Source: Polynucleobacter nymphae
GTDB lineage: Bacteria; Pseudomonadota; Gammaproteobacteria; Burkholderiales; Burkholderiaceae
Assembly: GCF_018882155.1 (NCBI RefSeq)
Contig: NZ_JACVPA010000001.1
Coordinates: 496,001-560,000, forward strand
Length of the DNA: 64,000 nt
Direction: 5' to 3'
The translations under genes and the position numbers were made by a program. The notes under the pieces were generated by a model. The model did no database searches. It saw only the letters and a program-made list of their open reading frames with translations, and had not been told where the DNA came from. This document shows, in pieces, positions 1 through 11,684 of the stretch (positions are counted from its first letter, which is position 1; every line of letters begins with the position of its first letter).

Positions 1-51
1 GTATATTTAGATCGTCATCTTCTAATAGAGCGTTTTGTTGCTCTGCAATAA
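1..51 (+). CDS. 3' end of an upstream gene (partial)
   Basis: Frame 1 is open from the first base to a TAA at 49-51 and reads VYLDRHLLIERFVALQ, the last 16 residues of a protein whose body lies outside the window. It ends 34 bases before bchI and on the same strand, so it may be the preceding gene of a photosynthesis operon; in other phototrophic proteobacteria this place is often held by a carotenoid gene. The tail is too short to name a family, and its coding status rests only on the open frame and the close spacing. Confidence 0.35.
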   Translation, partial: VYLDRHLLIERFVALQ

Positions 52-85
52 GTTAGTTTCAGTACAAAAATTTCAAGGAATCTTA

Positions 86-1132
86 ATGGCGCGTAATTAC
101 CCTTTCTCAGCAATCGTTGGGCAGGAGGATATGAAGTTAGCAATCTTGATTGCAGCTCTCGATTCCAGTGTGGGTGGAGTTTTGGTGATGGGAGATCGCG
201 GGACTGGAAAATCTACTGCCGTTCGTGCACTTGCAGCATTGCTCCCCGAGATGAATACAGTGCAAGAGTGTGTCTACGCTTGCGATCCAAATGCCCCAGC
301 AGGAACCTGCCCTATTTGCGATGAACTACGTACAAAACTCAAAATTGGTGGAAAACTCAAAACAGTCAAAAAACCAGTACCCGTGGTTGACTTGCCCTTA
401 GGCGCTACTGAAGACCGCGTGATTGGCGCATTGGATATTGAAAAAGCGCTGAGCTCTGGGGAAAAAGCTTACGAGCCTGGTTTACTTGCTAAAGCCCATC
501 GTGGCTTTTTGTATATCGATGAGGTTAATCTTTTAGAAGATCACTTGGTAGACTTATTGATTGACGTTGCTGCTTCCGGGGCAAACGTGGTTGAAAGAGA
601 AGGCTTGAGTATTCGTCACCCTGCTAAATTTGTCTTAGTAGGTAGCGGTAACCCTGAAGAGGGCGAGCTGCGCCCTCAACTACTCGATCGCTTTGGTCTT
701 GCTGTGGAAGTGAAGACACCGCAAGAACCTAAAGCCCGTGTAGAAATTATTAAGCGCCGTGATGAGTTTGAGCGCAATCAAGCCAAGTTCATGCAGACCT
801 GGGAAAAAGAAGACGACATCATTCGAGCACAGATCCAAGCTGGCAAAAAGAAATTGCCTAATGTCAAAGTGGATGACGCCATGCTCGAAAAGGTCACTCA
901 GCTTTGTAGTCACTTAGGCACCGATGGTTTACGTGGTGAGCTCACCCTTCTCAGAGCAATGCGTGCTTATGCTGCCTTGTGCGGAAAAAATCATGTGACG
1001 ATTGAGCATCTAAAAAAGATTGCAGTGCCTGCGCTTCAGCATCGACTCAGACGCAATCCTTTGGATGACTCGAGTTCTGGCGTCAGAGTCAAAAGAGCCT
1101 TAGAAGAATTGTTTCCTGAAAAAACGAAGTAA
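86..1132 (+). CDS. bchI: Magnesium chelatase ATPase subunit I (BchI)
   Basis: AAA+ motor subunit of the three-part magnesium chelatase (BchI, BchD, BchH) that inserts Mg2+ into protoporphyrin IX, the first committed step of bacteriochlorophyll synthesis. From the ATG at 86 the protein has 348 residues, the usual length. Walker A is GDRGTGKST at residues 36-44, followed by the family's cysteine-containing insert (CDPNAPAGTCPIC) and Walker B with YIDEVNLLED. The open frame begins upstream at 35, but ATG 86 has AAGGA about 6 bases before it and gives the normal N-terminus MARNYPFSAIVGQ. bchD follows 52 bases downstream on the same strand, so the two are probably cotranscribed. BchH is not in this window. 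Confidence 0.96.
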   Translation: MARNYPFSAIVGQEDMKLAILIAALDSSVGGVLVMGDRGTGKSTAVRALAALLPEMNTVQECVYACDPNAPAGTCPICDELRTKLKIGGKLKTVKKPVPVVDLPLGATEDRVIGALDIEKALSSGEKAYEPGLLAKAHRGFLYIDEVNLLEDHLVDLLIDVAASGANVVEREGLSIRHPAKFVLVGSGNPEEGELRPQLLDRFGLAVEVKTPQEPKARVEIIKRRDEFERNQAKFMQTWEKEDDIIRAQIQAGKKKLPNVKVDDAMLEKVTQLCSHLGTDGLRGELTLLRAMRAYAALCGKNHVTIEHLKKIAVPALQHRLRRNPLDDSSSGVRVKRALEELFPEKTK

Positions 1133-1184
1133 GTAGCTTAATAAGTGCATTTAATAAATAAGCTCAATCAATAAACACTGTCTT

Positions 1185-3101
1185 TTGGAAAATCCAGAAC
1201 AAACGCAAGAGATCAGTAAGAGCGCCAAACTAGAAACTTGGTTGCGTGCACTCCAGGTCGCTCAGCTCTTGGTCATTAACCCCCATGGTTTAGGCGGCGT
1301 CATCCTGCGAGCACGCTCTGGCCCTGTGCGAGATCGCTGGTTGGCTTATCTCAATACCGTCGCTCAATTAGGCGGTATGCGCCTACCCCTACGCAAGATG
1401 CCCCTTGGAATCTCCGATGAAAACCTGATTGGGGGAATCGATCTGGATCAAACACTGCGCACTGGGAAGGCTGTTCTCAGACAAGGCTTACTAGCTCAAT
1501 GCGATCAGCAGCTATTACTCATGCCAATGGCAGAGAGAGTGGAAGTAGGTGCTGTAGCAAAAGTCGTGAGCGCTTTAGATAATGGGTTTATCTCGATTGA
1601 GCGTGATGGTCAAAGCCGCAGAATTGAAAGTCACTTTGGTGTTGTGGCTTTAGATGAGGGCATCGAAGATGATGAGCATCCTAATGAAAAGATTCGGCAA
1701 AGAGCAGCCTTTCTATTAAATCTCGATATCCTGGGCTGGAGAGATTTACCAGAAACTGATGATGACTTAGTGCCAGATGCCCAGTTACTTCAAGATGCGC
1801 GTGAGAACTTCTCAAACGTCACTGTCAGTGAAGATAGTCTAAATGCCTTAGTAGATGTTGCCGAGCAGTTAGGCGTGATATCAATACGCGCTCTGACTCT
1901 AGCAATCAATACTGCAAAATGTTTGGCTGCTTTTGACAGAGAAGATGAAGTCAGTAGCATGCACTTGCAACGGGCGATTGCTTTGGTTCTATCCCCACGT
2001 GCTACACGTATGCCACAAAGTGCTCCTCCAGAAGAGGAAGAGCTTCCACCGGAATCTGATGATGAGCCTAAGAATGAACAAGATCCTATAGATCAAGAGC
2101 CTCCGCCTCCTCCAGATCCCACTGAAGATCAGAAACAGGAAGATGATAAAGAAGAACAAGAGCAAGAGGATCAAGAACCCGAAAGCAATACAGAAACTCC
2201 GCAAGCGCTTGAAGATGAAATTCTAGAAGCAGCTCAAGCAGCAATCCCTGCAGATCTCTTGGCGCGCTTGGCAGATTTAGCGGATCTGAAATCACCTAAA
2301 GGTATGGGCGGTAAAACGGGTGCTGTCAAAGTTGGTCGTATGCGTGGTCGTCCCTTGGGTAATATGCCAGGCATGCCTGAAGGCGGTAAGACGCTAAGCA
2401 TCATTGATACCTTACGCGCTGCGGTTCCTTGGCAAAGGGTTCGTCGCGCAGAAATGCTTGCGGCTGGTAAAACCATTCCTCTTGGAAAAATCATGATCCG
2501 CAAAGAAGATTTTCGGATCAAGCGCTATCAAGAGCGTACTCAAACATTAACAATGTTTATCGTTGATGCTTCTGGCTCTTCTGCTATGCATCGCTTGGCA
2601 GAAGCCAAGGGTGCTGTAGAGCTGCTACTAGCCGAATGCTATATCCGACGAGATCAAGTAGCAGTAATGTCATTTAGAGGTAGTACTGCCGAACTCATCT
2701 TGGCCCCTACCCGCTCTTTAGTAAAAGCCAAACGGGCTTTGAGTGGACTACCCGGTGGCGGTGGCACTCCTTTAGCGCGCGCCATTGATGAATCTTTTGA
2801 AGTAGCAAGCACTTCAATGAGAAAAGGATTAACCCCTGCTTTGGTTTTCTTAACTGATGGCCGAGCTAATATTGCTAAAGATGGTTCTCCTGGCAGACCA
2901 AAAGCCATGGAAGATGCGCAGCAGTCAGCCAGATCCGCTTCTTTTTACTCATTTAAGTCATTATGGATTGATACTTCACCGCAAGCTAGGGATGAAGGCA
3001 AAGCCATGGCAGCCTTACTGGGGTCAATGTACTTGCCTTTGCCAAACGCAGGAGCCAATGAAGTTTCTCAAGCCATCATGCAAGGACTGAAAAAGGCTTA
3101 G
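1185..3101 (+). CDS. bchD: Magnesium chelatase subunit D (BchD)
   Basis: Scaffold subunit that pairs with the BchI ring and docks it on BchH. The 638 residues show the family's three parts: an N-terminal AAA-like domain with no recognisable Walker A, a proline- and acid-rich linker at about residues 275-345 (runs of Glu, Asp and Pro), and a C-terminal von Willebrand A domain with the metal-site motif DASGSS starting near residue 461 and a later FLTDG. The only start that keeps the whole domain is TTG 1185; no good ribosome site precedes it, so the exact start is uncertain. It lies 52 bases after bchI. It ends 5 bases from the end of the convergent bchO. Confidence 0.94.
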   Translation: MENPEQTQEISKSAKLETWLRALQVAQLLVINPHGLGGVILRARSGPVRDRWLAYLNTVAQLGGMRLPLRKMPLGISDENLIGGIDLDQTLRTGKAVLRQGLLAQCDQQLLLMPMAERVEVGAVAKVVSALDNGFISIERDGQSRRIESHFGVVALDEGIEDDEHPNEKIRQRAAFLLNLDILGWRDLPETDDDLVPDAQLLQDARENFSNVTVSEDSLNALVDVAEQLGVISIRALTLAINTAKCLAAFDREDEVSSMHLQRAIALVLSPRATRMPQSAPPEEEELPPESDDEPKNEQDPIDQEPPPPPDPTEDQKQEDDKEEQEQEDQEPESNTETPQALEDEILEAAQAAIPADLLARLADLADLKSPKGMGGKTGAVKVGRMRGRPLGNMPGMPEGGKTLSIIDTLRAAVPWQRVRRAEMLAAGKTIPLGKIMIRKEDFRIKRYQERTQTLTMFIVDASGSSAMHRLAEAKGAVELLLAECYIRRDQVAVMSFRGSTAELILAPTRSLVKAKRALSGLPGGGGTPLARAIDESFEVASTSMRKGLTPALVFLTDGRANIAKDGSPGRPKAMEDAQQSARSASFYSFKSLWIDTSPQARDEGKAMAALLGSMYLPLPNAGANEVSQAIMQGLKKA

Positions 3102-3106
3102 TTACT

Positions 3107-3961
3107 CTACTGCGCTAGTCCTGCAAGAACTAGCTGCGCCACCTTGGCAGGTTCTAGCTCATGCATGATATGACCACCCTCCCACTTGAGAACTTCTGCA
3201 GCAGGGAAATTTTCTTGAATAATCTTCTCCAAAGGTTTAGCTGGAATCCACGCATCCTGATTACCCAATACACAAATCAATTTACCGCGATACAAATTGG
3301 CTTCTGATAACACTTTGTGGATATCTGCTGCTGCCATGAAGTTCATAGAACCACGCACGTGATCTGGACGCTCAAAGAGTGTGCGGTAATAAACTCTGCG
3401 AGCTTCGGGCAAAATGGTATTGGTGGAGTCTAGTAGCTTATCTACCATTCCCAGGCTCGGTGATAGTGAAGCAAGCAAGCTAGAAAGGGTTGAAGATCTA
3501 GTAATCGGGCCTAAGAGCGGTCCAAAGAAACTGGTATAGACCGGTGGTGGCGGAATAAAGGATGGGTTCAATGCAATCACTAGCTTAGGTTGTTTTGCTG
3601 CCGCTACTGCAAAACGAATCGCTAAGGGCGCGCCAGCAGAATGTCCCACTACGATCGATGGGGCTTCGATTCCCAATTGATCAATCAGCAGTTGTAATGA
3701 ACGCGCTATTTCATCGAGCTTAAGATCTTCTAGATTTGCCCCTAAGGTAAAAGCATGGCCTGGTAAATCCGGTACTAGCACTTGCGCATGGCCTGCTAAT
3801 AAAGGAATCAGATCAGACCAAGAGTGAGTTGAGCTACCCGTGCCATGTAGGAGCAACACCACTGGGCCTTTACCGGTGAGTTGTACATGCCAATCGATAT
3901 TGCCTACAGAGACAATGCTGCTGTGTTCTCGATTAGGCCAATCTAGTGGGATTCGTTTCAT
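3107..3961 (-). CDS. bchO: BchO-type alpha/beta hydrolase, magnesium chelatase accessory protein
   Basis: 284-residue alpha/beta hydrolase matching BchO, a protein encoded with bchI and bchD in many phototrophs and thought to assist magnesium chelation; its reaction is not known. Visible parts are the oxyanion-hole motif HGTGSSTHSW near residue 40, the nucleophile elbow GHSAGA, and the late histidine in GGHIMHE. There is no signal peptide. It is convergent with bchD, with 5 bases between the stops, whereas the common arrangement is bchI-bchD-bchO on one strand, so the gene has been flipped. Another alpha/beta hydrolase gene starts upstream on the same strand and ends 3 bases before the bchO start, suggesting a two-gene operon. 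Confidence 0.85.
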   Translation of the reverse strand: MKRIPLDWPNREHSSIVSVGNIDWHVQLTGKGPVVLLLHGTGSSTHSWSDLIPLLAGHAQVLVPDLPGHAFTLGANLEDLKLDEIARSLQLLIDQLGIEAPSIVVGHSAGAPLAIRFAVAAAKQPKLVIALNPSFIPPPPVYTSFFGPLLGPITRSSTLSSLLASLSPSLGMVDKLLDSTNTILPEARRVYYRTLFERPDHVRGSMNFMAAADIHKVLSEANLYRGKLICVLGNQDAWIPAKPLEKIIQENFPAAEVLKWEGGHIMHELEPAKVAQLVLAGLAQ

Positions 3962-3964
3962 TGC

Positions 3965-4891
3965 TTATAAAAACTCTTTAAGTACTGCAAGACCAATGGA
4001 AGGCTGCTCTTCTTGCGGTAAGTGGCCAATATTGGGTAAGGATACTCTTTTAGCATTGGGCATCACCTTCAAATAATCATTGGAATTACTAATCGGAATG
4101 AAAGCATCTTTTTCACCCCAGATTAATAAGGTAGGAACTTGGATGCTAGATAAGGATGGCACTGGGTCTTGCAGAACTGTTTGCTGCATGCGGCCCAAGA
4201 TGGCGCCTCGCACTCCAGGGGCTAACATCAGATCGTAGTAACGATTGACCAAAGCATCATTTAAGGTATTTGGGTCAGCGTAAGCAGGCTCTAAGTTCAT
4301 CGCTAGAAATGTTTTAGAAAAGAAATAGCGATAGAGCTCAGCAATGGCTGGAACTTCTGTTTTTTTACCGTACTCTATTCCGGGGCTCGCATATCCATCT
4401 GGAGATATCAGTACCAACTTACTCACCTGATTAGGATATCGGGCTGTAAATTGCCAAGCAAGCTTGCCACCCATAGAATTACCTACCAATACCACCTTGG
4501 GAATCTTGAGCTCTTTGAGAAAAGCTTCTAATACTTCTACGCTTCTCTGGTCGGTATAAATACCGCTCGGGTCTTCTCCGGTTAAACCAAATCCTGGTAG
4601 GTCAACAGAAATCACACGGTAGTCTTCACTTAAAGCTTGTGCCCAGCTATCCCATGTTTGCAAGCTCGCGCCAAAGCCATGTAAAAACAGAATGGGGATT
4701 GGATTTTTAGAGGGGCCACTATCTTGGAAATGGAGATTGACACCCAATGCGGTGACATAGGCGTTTTTAGATGAGCCGTAGGTTTTCTCTAACTCTGCTT
4801 TAGACTTATCCGGCGTCCATAAATAGAGCACAGCCAGAAATATCAAGCTTGTGAATACAAGAGCAATGATCTTGAGTGCTTTGAGGAACAT
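3965..4891 (-). CDS. Membrane-anchored alpha/beta hydrolase
   Basis: 308-residue alpha/beta hydrolase with one N-terminal membrane segment (about residues 5-25, IIALVFTSLIFLAVLYLW). The catalytic domain therefore probably sits at the membrane, most likely on the periplasmic side. Catalytic elements visible are HGFGASLQTWD, the elbow GNSMGG, and the histidine of NIGHLPQEEQ. It is the first gene of a pair with bchO (3-base gap) and diverges from the LPOR gene 74 bases away. Its place inside the bacteriochlorophyll cluster suggests a pigment- or membrane-lipid-related role, but the sequence alone shows only a generic hydrolase. The substrate is unknown. Confidence 0.85.
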   Translation of the reverse strand: MFLKALKIIALVFTSLIFLAVLYLWTPDKSKAELEKTYGSSKNAYVTALGVNLHFQDSGPSKNPIPILFLHGFGASLQTWDSWAQALSEDYRVISVDLPGFGLTGEDPSGIYTDQRSVEVLEAFLKELKIPKVVLVGNSMGGKLAWQFTARYPNQVSKLVLISPDGYASPGIEYGKKTEVPAIAELYRYFFSKTFLAMNLEPAYADPNTLNDALVNRYYDLMLAPGVRGAILGRMQQTVLQDPVPSLSSIQVPTLLIWGEKDAFIPISNSNDYLKVMPNAKRVSLPNIGHLPQEEQPSIGLAVLKEFL

Positions 4892-4965
4892 CGAGTGCTA
4901 GCCTTAAAATGACAACAATGCATCTTTACCTGAATCTTTACCAACACTAAGACTGTAATAGAAAA

Positions 4966-5949
4966 ATGACCTCTACTGCCAATCAACCTCTAGCCATTAT
5001 TACCGGAGCTTCGTCCGGTGTTGGTTTATATGCTGCAAAAGCCCTACTCGCCAGAAATTGGCGACTGATTCTGGCGGTCCGCGATCCCCAGAAAATGGAG
5101 TTGGCTGCCAAGGCGCATCAATTTGATTCTAGCCAATATGAAATCTGGCAATTAGACCTAGGCAATCTAGACAGTGTGCGAGCATTTGTGAAGCACTTTA
5201 ATGACAGCGGCCAAAAGCTCAATGCCCTGCTATGCAATGCAGCTACCTATCTGCCGCTCTTGAAAGAGCCTGCACGTTCGCCTCAAGGGTTTGAGATCAG
5301 TGTTGCCACCAATTATTTTGGCCACTATGTTCTGAGCAGAATGCTGTTAGAAAATTTGATCCAGACTGCTAAAGCACATGAACATGCTCGCCTCATTACC
5401 TTAGGTACTGTTACCGCCAACTCAGAAGAGTTTGGTGGCAAGGTACCGATTCCGGCACCTGCAGATATTGGTGCACTAGAAGGTCTAATGGCTGGCTTTA
5501 AAACCCCGATTGCCATGATCAACGGCAAGCCTTTTAAACCAGGTAAGGCCTACAAAGACAGTAAGTTATGCAATATGGTCATGAATCGTGAATTACAAAA
5601 AAGATATCACGCCAGCACTGGGGTGATCTTTAATACTTTATATCCTGGATGCGTAGCAGAGACAGCGCTCTTTAGAGATACACCGCCACTCTTTCAGAAA
5701 ATATTCCCTTGGTTTCAGAAGAACATTACTAAAGGGTATGTGACCCAAGAACTTGCGGGTGATCGGGTTGCTCAAGTCGTAGCAGACTCACGCTTTACCC
5801 AATCCGGTGTTCATTGGAGCTGGGGCAATCGCAACTCAGCGATTAGAGAGCCTTTCGCTCAAGAGCTTTCGATGAAAGCCAAGAGCGAGAAGCTGAGTAA
5901 AGACCTGTGGGAAGTGACTGCCAAGCTGGTTGGCATGCCCAGTGACTAA
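4966..5949 (+). CDS. por: Light-dependent protochlorophyllide oxidoreductase (LPOR)
   Basis: NADPH-dependent short-chain dehydrogenase that reduces the C17=C18 bond of protochlorophyllide only under light. I assign LPOR rather than a generic SDR from family-specific stretches: [15 protein letters not shown] at 13-27, [16 protein letters not shown] at 87-102, [10 protein letters not shown] with the catalytic Tyr196 and Lys200, [13 protein letters not shown] at 225-237, [10 protein letters not shown], and [10 protein letters not shown] near 280. The cysteines LPORs share (Cys90, Cys202, Cys229) are present. The length, 327 residues, fits. It starts at ATG 4966 and is convergent with bchL (20-base gap). 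LPOR is standard in oxygenic phototrophs and known from some aerobic anoxygenic proteobacteria, where horizontal transfer has been proposed. Confidence 0.9.
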   Translation: MTSTANQPLAIITGASSGVGLYAAKALLARNWRLILAVRDPQKMELAAKAHQFDSSQYEIWQLDLGNLDSVRAFVKHFNDSGQKLNALLCNAATYLPLLKEPARSPQGFEISVATNYFGHYVLSRMLLENLIQTAKAHEHARLITLGTVTANSEEFGGKVPIPAPADIGALEGLMAGFKTPIAMINGKPFKPGKAYKDSKLCNMVMNRELQKRYHASTGVIFNTLYPGCVAETALFRDTPPLFQKIFPWFQKNITKGYVTQELAGDRVAQVVADSRFTQSGVHWSWGNRNSAIREPFAQELSMKAKSEKLSKDLWEVTAKLVGMPSD

Positions 5950-5969
5950 GTGCTTAGTTAACTGAGTAC

Positions 5970-6890
<921 letters not shown>

Positions 6891-6914
6891 CTATTTTTGA
6901 CCTAATGTCATGAT

Positions 6915-9799
<2,885 letters not shown>

Positions 9800-9984
9800 T
9801 TACCTCTAGCTTTACTATAAGAAATGAATGGGGGAACATGCAAAAAAGGAGTCATACAATAAAACGTTGATTAATAGATGCCTTAGTAAAAGCCTCTTGG
9901 GGGGTTTTAGATATAAGTATTTACACCGATTAAACAGCGATTAATGGGGTCTAGAACAAGGTTTAGCCCAACTTTAGGTCAAAG

Positions 9985-10021
9985 AAAAAGCCCCAAATAC
10001 TTCAATATTTCGGGGCTTTTT
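9985..10021 (-). terminator. Rho-independent terminator after the 67-residue membrane gene
   Basis: A 10-bp stem AAAAAGCCCC / GGGGCTTTTT extends inward through AAATA / TATTT with one bulged C, and the loop is 6 bases. Read on the minus strand it is followed by TTTTTCTTT, so it fits the end of the leftward gene at 10041-10244. It also insulates the bchN promoter just to its left. Confidence 0.75.
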
Positions 10022-10040
10022 ATGGGTTCAGAATTGGCTT

Positions 10041-10244
10041 TTATCGCTGGGACTTGAGCAGCGCCTTGAAGGTCAAGACACTGAGTGCTACTGCAATTCC
10101 AAACGACACTAGCAGCATGGCAAACTTAGATTGAGTCTGACCAGTAGGGAAGATCAGATAAAAAGCCACGGTAATGCTAATGACCATGCCACAAAATCCA
10201 GCAATCTTTGAGATCTGGTCTCTGACATCATGAAATTTCATCAT
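10041..10244 (-). CDS. Small two-helix membrane protein, unknown function
   Basis: 67 residues with two hydrophobic segments (about 14-33 and 42-62) after a short polar N-terminus, MMKFHDVRDQISKIAG. I do not recognise a family. It is likely real: AAGGA lies about 8 bases before the ATG, a candidate promoter lies about 100 bases upstream, and a clear terminator follows 20 bases after the stop, making it a single-gene transcription unit between bchN and the epimerase-like gene. Confidence 0.6.
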   Translation of the reverse strand: MMKFHDVRDQISKIAGFCGMVISITVAFYLIFPTGQTQSKFAMLLVSFGIAVALSVLTFKALLKSQR

Positions 10245-10328
10245 GCTTTGTATCCTTTCAAGGTTTTATCTTTTGTGCATGAGATCTTCATCAGATCTTC
10301 AATGCATAGCTACTGTTTTACTGTGAAA

Positions 10329-10357
10329 ACTTTAAACCGCGACATTCCTAGAGTCAA
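10329..10357 (-). promoter_or_regulatory. Candidate sigma-70 promoter of the 67-residue membrane gene
   Basis: On the minus strand TTGACT (10357-10352) and TAAAGT (10334-10329) are separated by exactly 17 bases, a good -35 and a fair -10. They lie about 85 bases before the ATG at 10244, so the transcript would have a leader that includes the direct repeat AGATCTTCA at 10282-10301. Confidence 0.4.
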
Positions 10358-10379
10358 GATGTCTAGGGTAAACCCTTGA

Positions 10380-11354
10380 TTAAATACGATTTTTCTCTAT
10401 TTCCAGCATGCCCTCTTCCATTCCATAGAGCGGCTCATAAGCCAATTGCTCTTTGGCCTTAGCTATCGAGATAGAAAACGGGTGCGCCATTAAGTGGACC
10501 ATCTCCCAAATTAAAGGAGGCTCTCCACGCAGCGGTAAGTAGTTCCAACCATTTTCTGTAAAGCGCGCTAATGGCCAGGCTAAGAAACGGGGTATCGATA
10601 AAGTAGGCACTTTGTAATGGCCTGCCAACAGTCTTCTACTCATCCATTGCCTAAAGAGTACTGGAGGCCCATCACTAATAAAAAAGCTTTCTCGATTTGA
10701 TTTAGATAGCAGCGCTTTATTAACTGCTTCGCACAGGTTGTAAATATTGCAAGTGGAAAAGAGATAGTCGCCCTGATCAAACCAACCAAATTGATTGAGG
10801 TTGGCAGCTTTGCCTAAGATGCGATCAATCAGATCTCCTTTGCCCCAAATTGATACAGGTCGAAGGCTAATCGTTCGAAGGGTCTCATCTCCAGCCGCCA
10901 GAACATACTGCTCTGCTAAGGACTTGCTATGGCTATAAGGAAATTTTTCTAGGGATGGTAAAGCGCGCGATTCACAAACATCTAGATTGGCAATAGATGG
11001 ATCTTTAGCAACTGATGCATCACTCATATATATGAACTGCGGAACTCCTGATTGTTTGGAAGCCTTCAGAATATTTTTGGTCATGAGCACATTGGTCTCA
11101 TGTAAGGCTTTTTTTGAGTTCCATAACTTCATCTCTGCTGCGCAATGAATTACGCTATCAATACCCTGCAGTCGCTTAGATAAACTTTGGACATCATTTA
11201 AGTCGCCTGACCACACTTGCAGATTGTGTTGAGGTTTGATATTGAGCAACTGTGGTGCGCGATAGTGAGCTACAAGCTCATGCCCTGCTGCTATCAGAGA
11301 CTGGACCAAGTGACTTCCCACAAAACCACTGGCACCAGTCAAAAAGATTTTCAT
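10380..11354 (-). CDS. NAD-dependent epimerase/dehydratase family protein
   Basis: Extended short-chain dehydrogenase of 324 residues from the ATG at 11354, which places the nucleotide-binding motif GASGFVGSH at residues 7-15 as expected. The open frame continues upstream to 11405 but would then overlap the preceding gene. Later motifs are IDSVIHCAAEMKLW and the active-site YSHSK (Y-x3-K) near residue 158. It resembles 3-beta-hydroxysteroid dehydrogenase-like and dihydroflavonol-reductase-like enzymes acting on sugars, sterols or polyketides. The substrate cannot be read from the sequence. It follows a small membrane gene with a 7-base gap, so the two are probably cotranscribed. Confidence 0.75.
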   Translation of the reverse strand: MKIFLTGASGFVGSHLVQSLIAAGHELVAHYRAPQLLNIKPQHNLQVWSGDLNDVQSLSKRLQGIDSVIHCAAEMKLWNSKKALHETNVLMTKNILKASKQSGVPQFIYMSDASVAKDPSIANLDVCESRALPSLEKFPYSHSKSLAEQYVLAAGDETLRTISLRPVSIWGKGDLIDRILGKAANLNQFGWFDQGDYLFSTCNIYNLCEAVNKALLSKSNRESFFISDGPPVLFRQWMSRRLLAGHYKVPTLSIPRFLAWPLARFTENGWNYLPLRGEPPLIWEMVHLMAHPFSISIAKAKEQLAYEPLYGMEEGMLEIEKNRI

Positions 11355-11361
11355 TGACTGC

Positions 11362-11613
11362 TCATTTACTAAACCGTTGACCAAGATACATGGCAGATCG
11401 TCCATAGTAATAGGCAGTGGCTAGCAATATTTTTGGTGAGAGACAAACAATGGTCAGGAGAAGCAGAATCCAAAAAGACCAATGCTGTGTTGAGCCAAAA
11501 CTGGCAAAGATGATCAGTCCTAGAAAAATGATCTTGCGAGTTTGACCGCGAGGTAGCCAGGGACTTCTTTTATATAGGGGGTCTTTATTTGTTGCGGAGC
11601 TTTCGCCTGCCAT
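11362..11613 (-). CDS. Small membrane protein, unknown function
   Basis: About 83 residues from the ATG at 11613, with two hydrophobic segments (IIFLGLIIFASFGS and FWILLLLTIVCLSPKILLA) following a basic N-terminus. The frame is open to 11661, giving 99 residues, but that start would leave only 23 bases to the divergent ABC transporter gene; ATG 11613 leaves 71 bases for a shared promoter region. It ends 7 bases before the epimerase-like gene on the same strand. No family was recognised. Confidence 0.5.
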   Translation of the reverse strand: MAGESSATNKDPLYKRSPWLPRGQTRKIIFLGLIIFASFGSTQHWSFWILLLLTIVCLSPKILLATAYYYGRSAMYLGQRFSK

Positions 11614-11684
11614 CTTCTTGATATCTCTAAAAGTCCAAAGCCAATCTAAGTGAACTATCATAGATAATTATTAGGGATTATTCA

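Noticed and set aside
1989..2521. Several minus-strand frames of 70-95 codons within bchD
   Set aside because: They are antisense to the acidic linker of BchD, which gives long runs of hydrophobic and basic codons on the other strand. Not independent genes.
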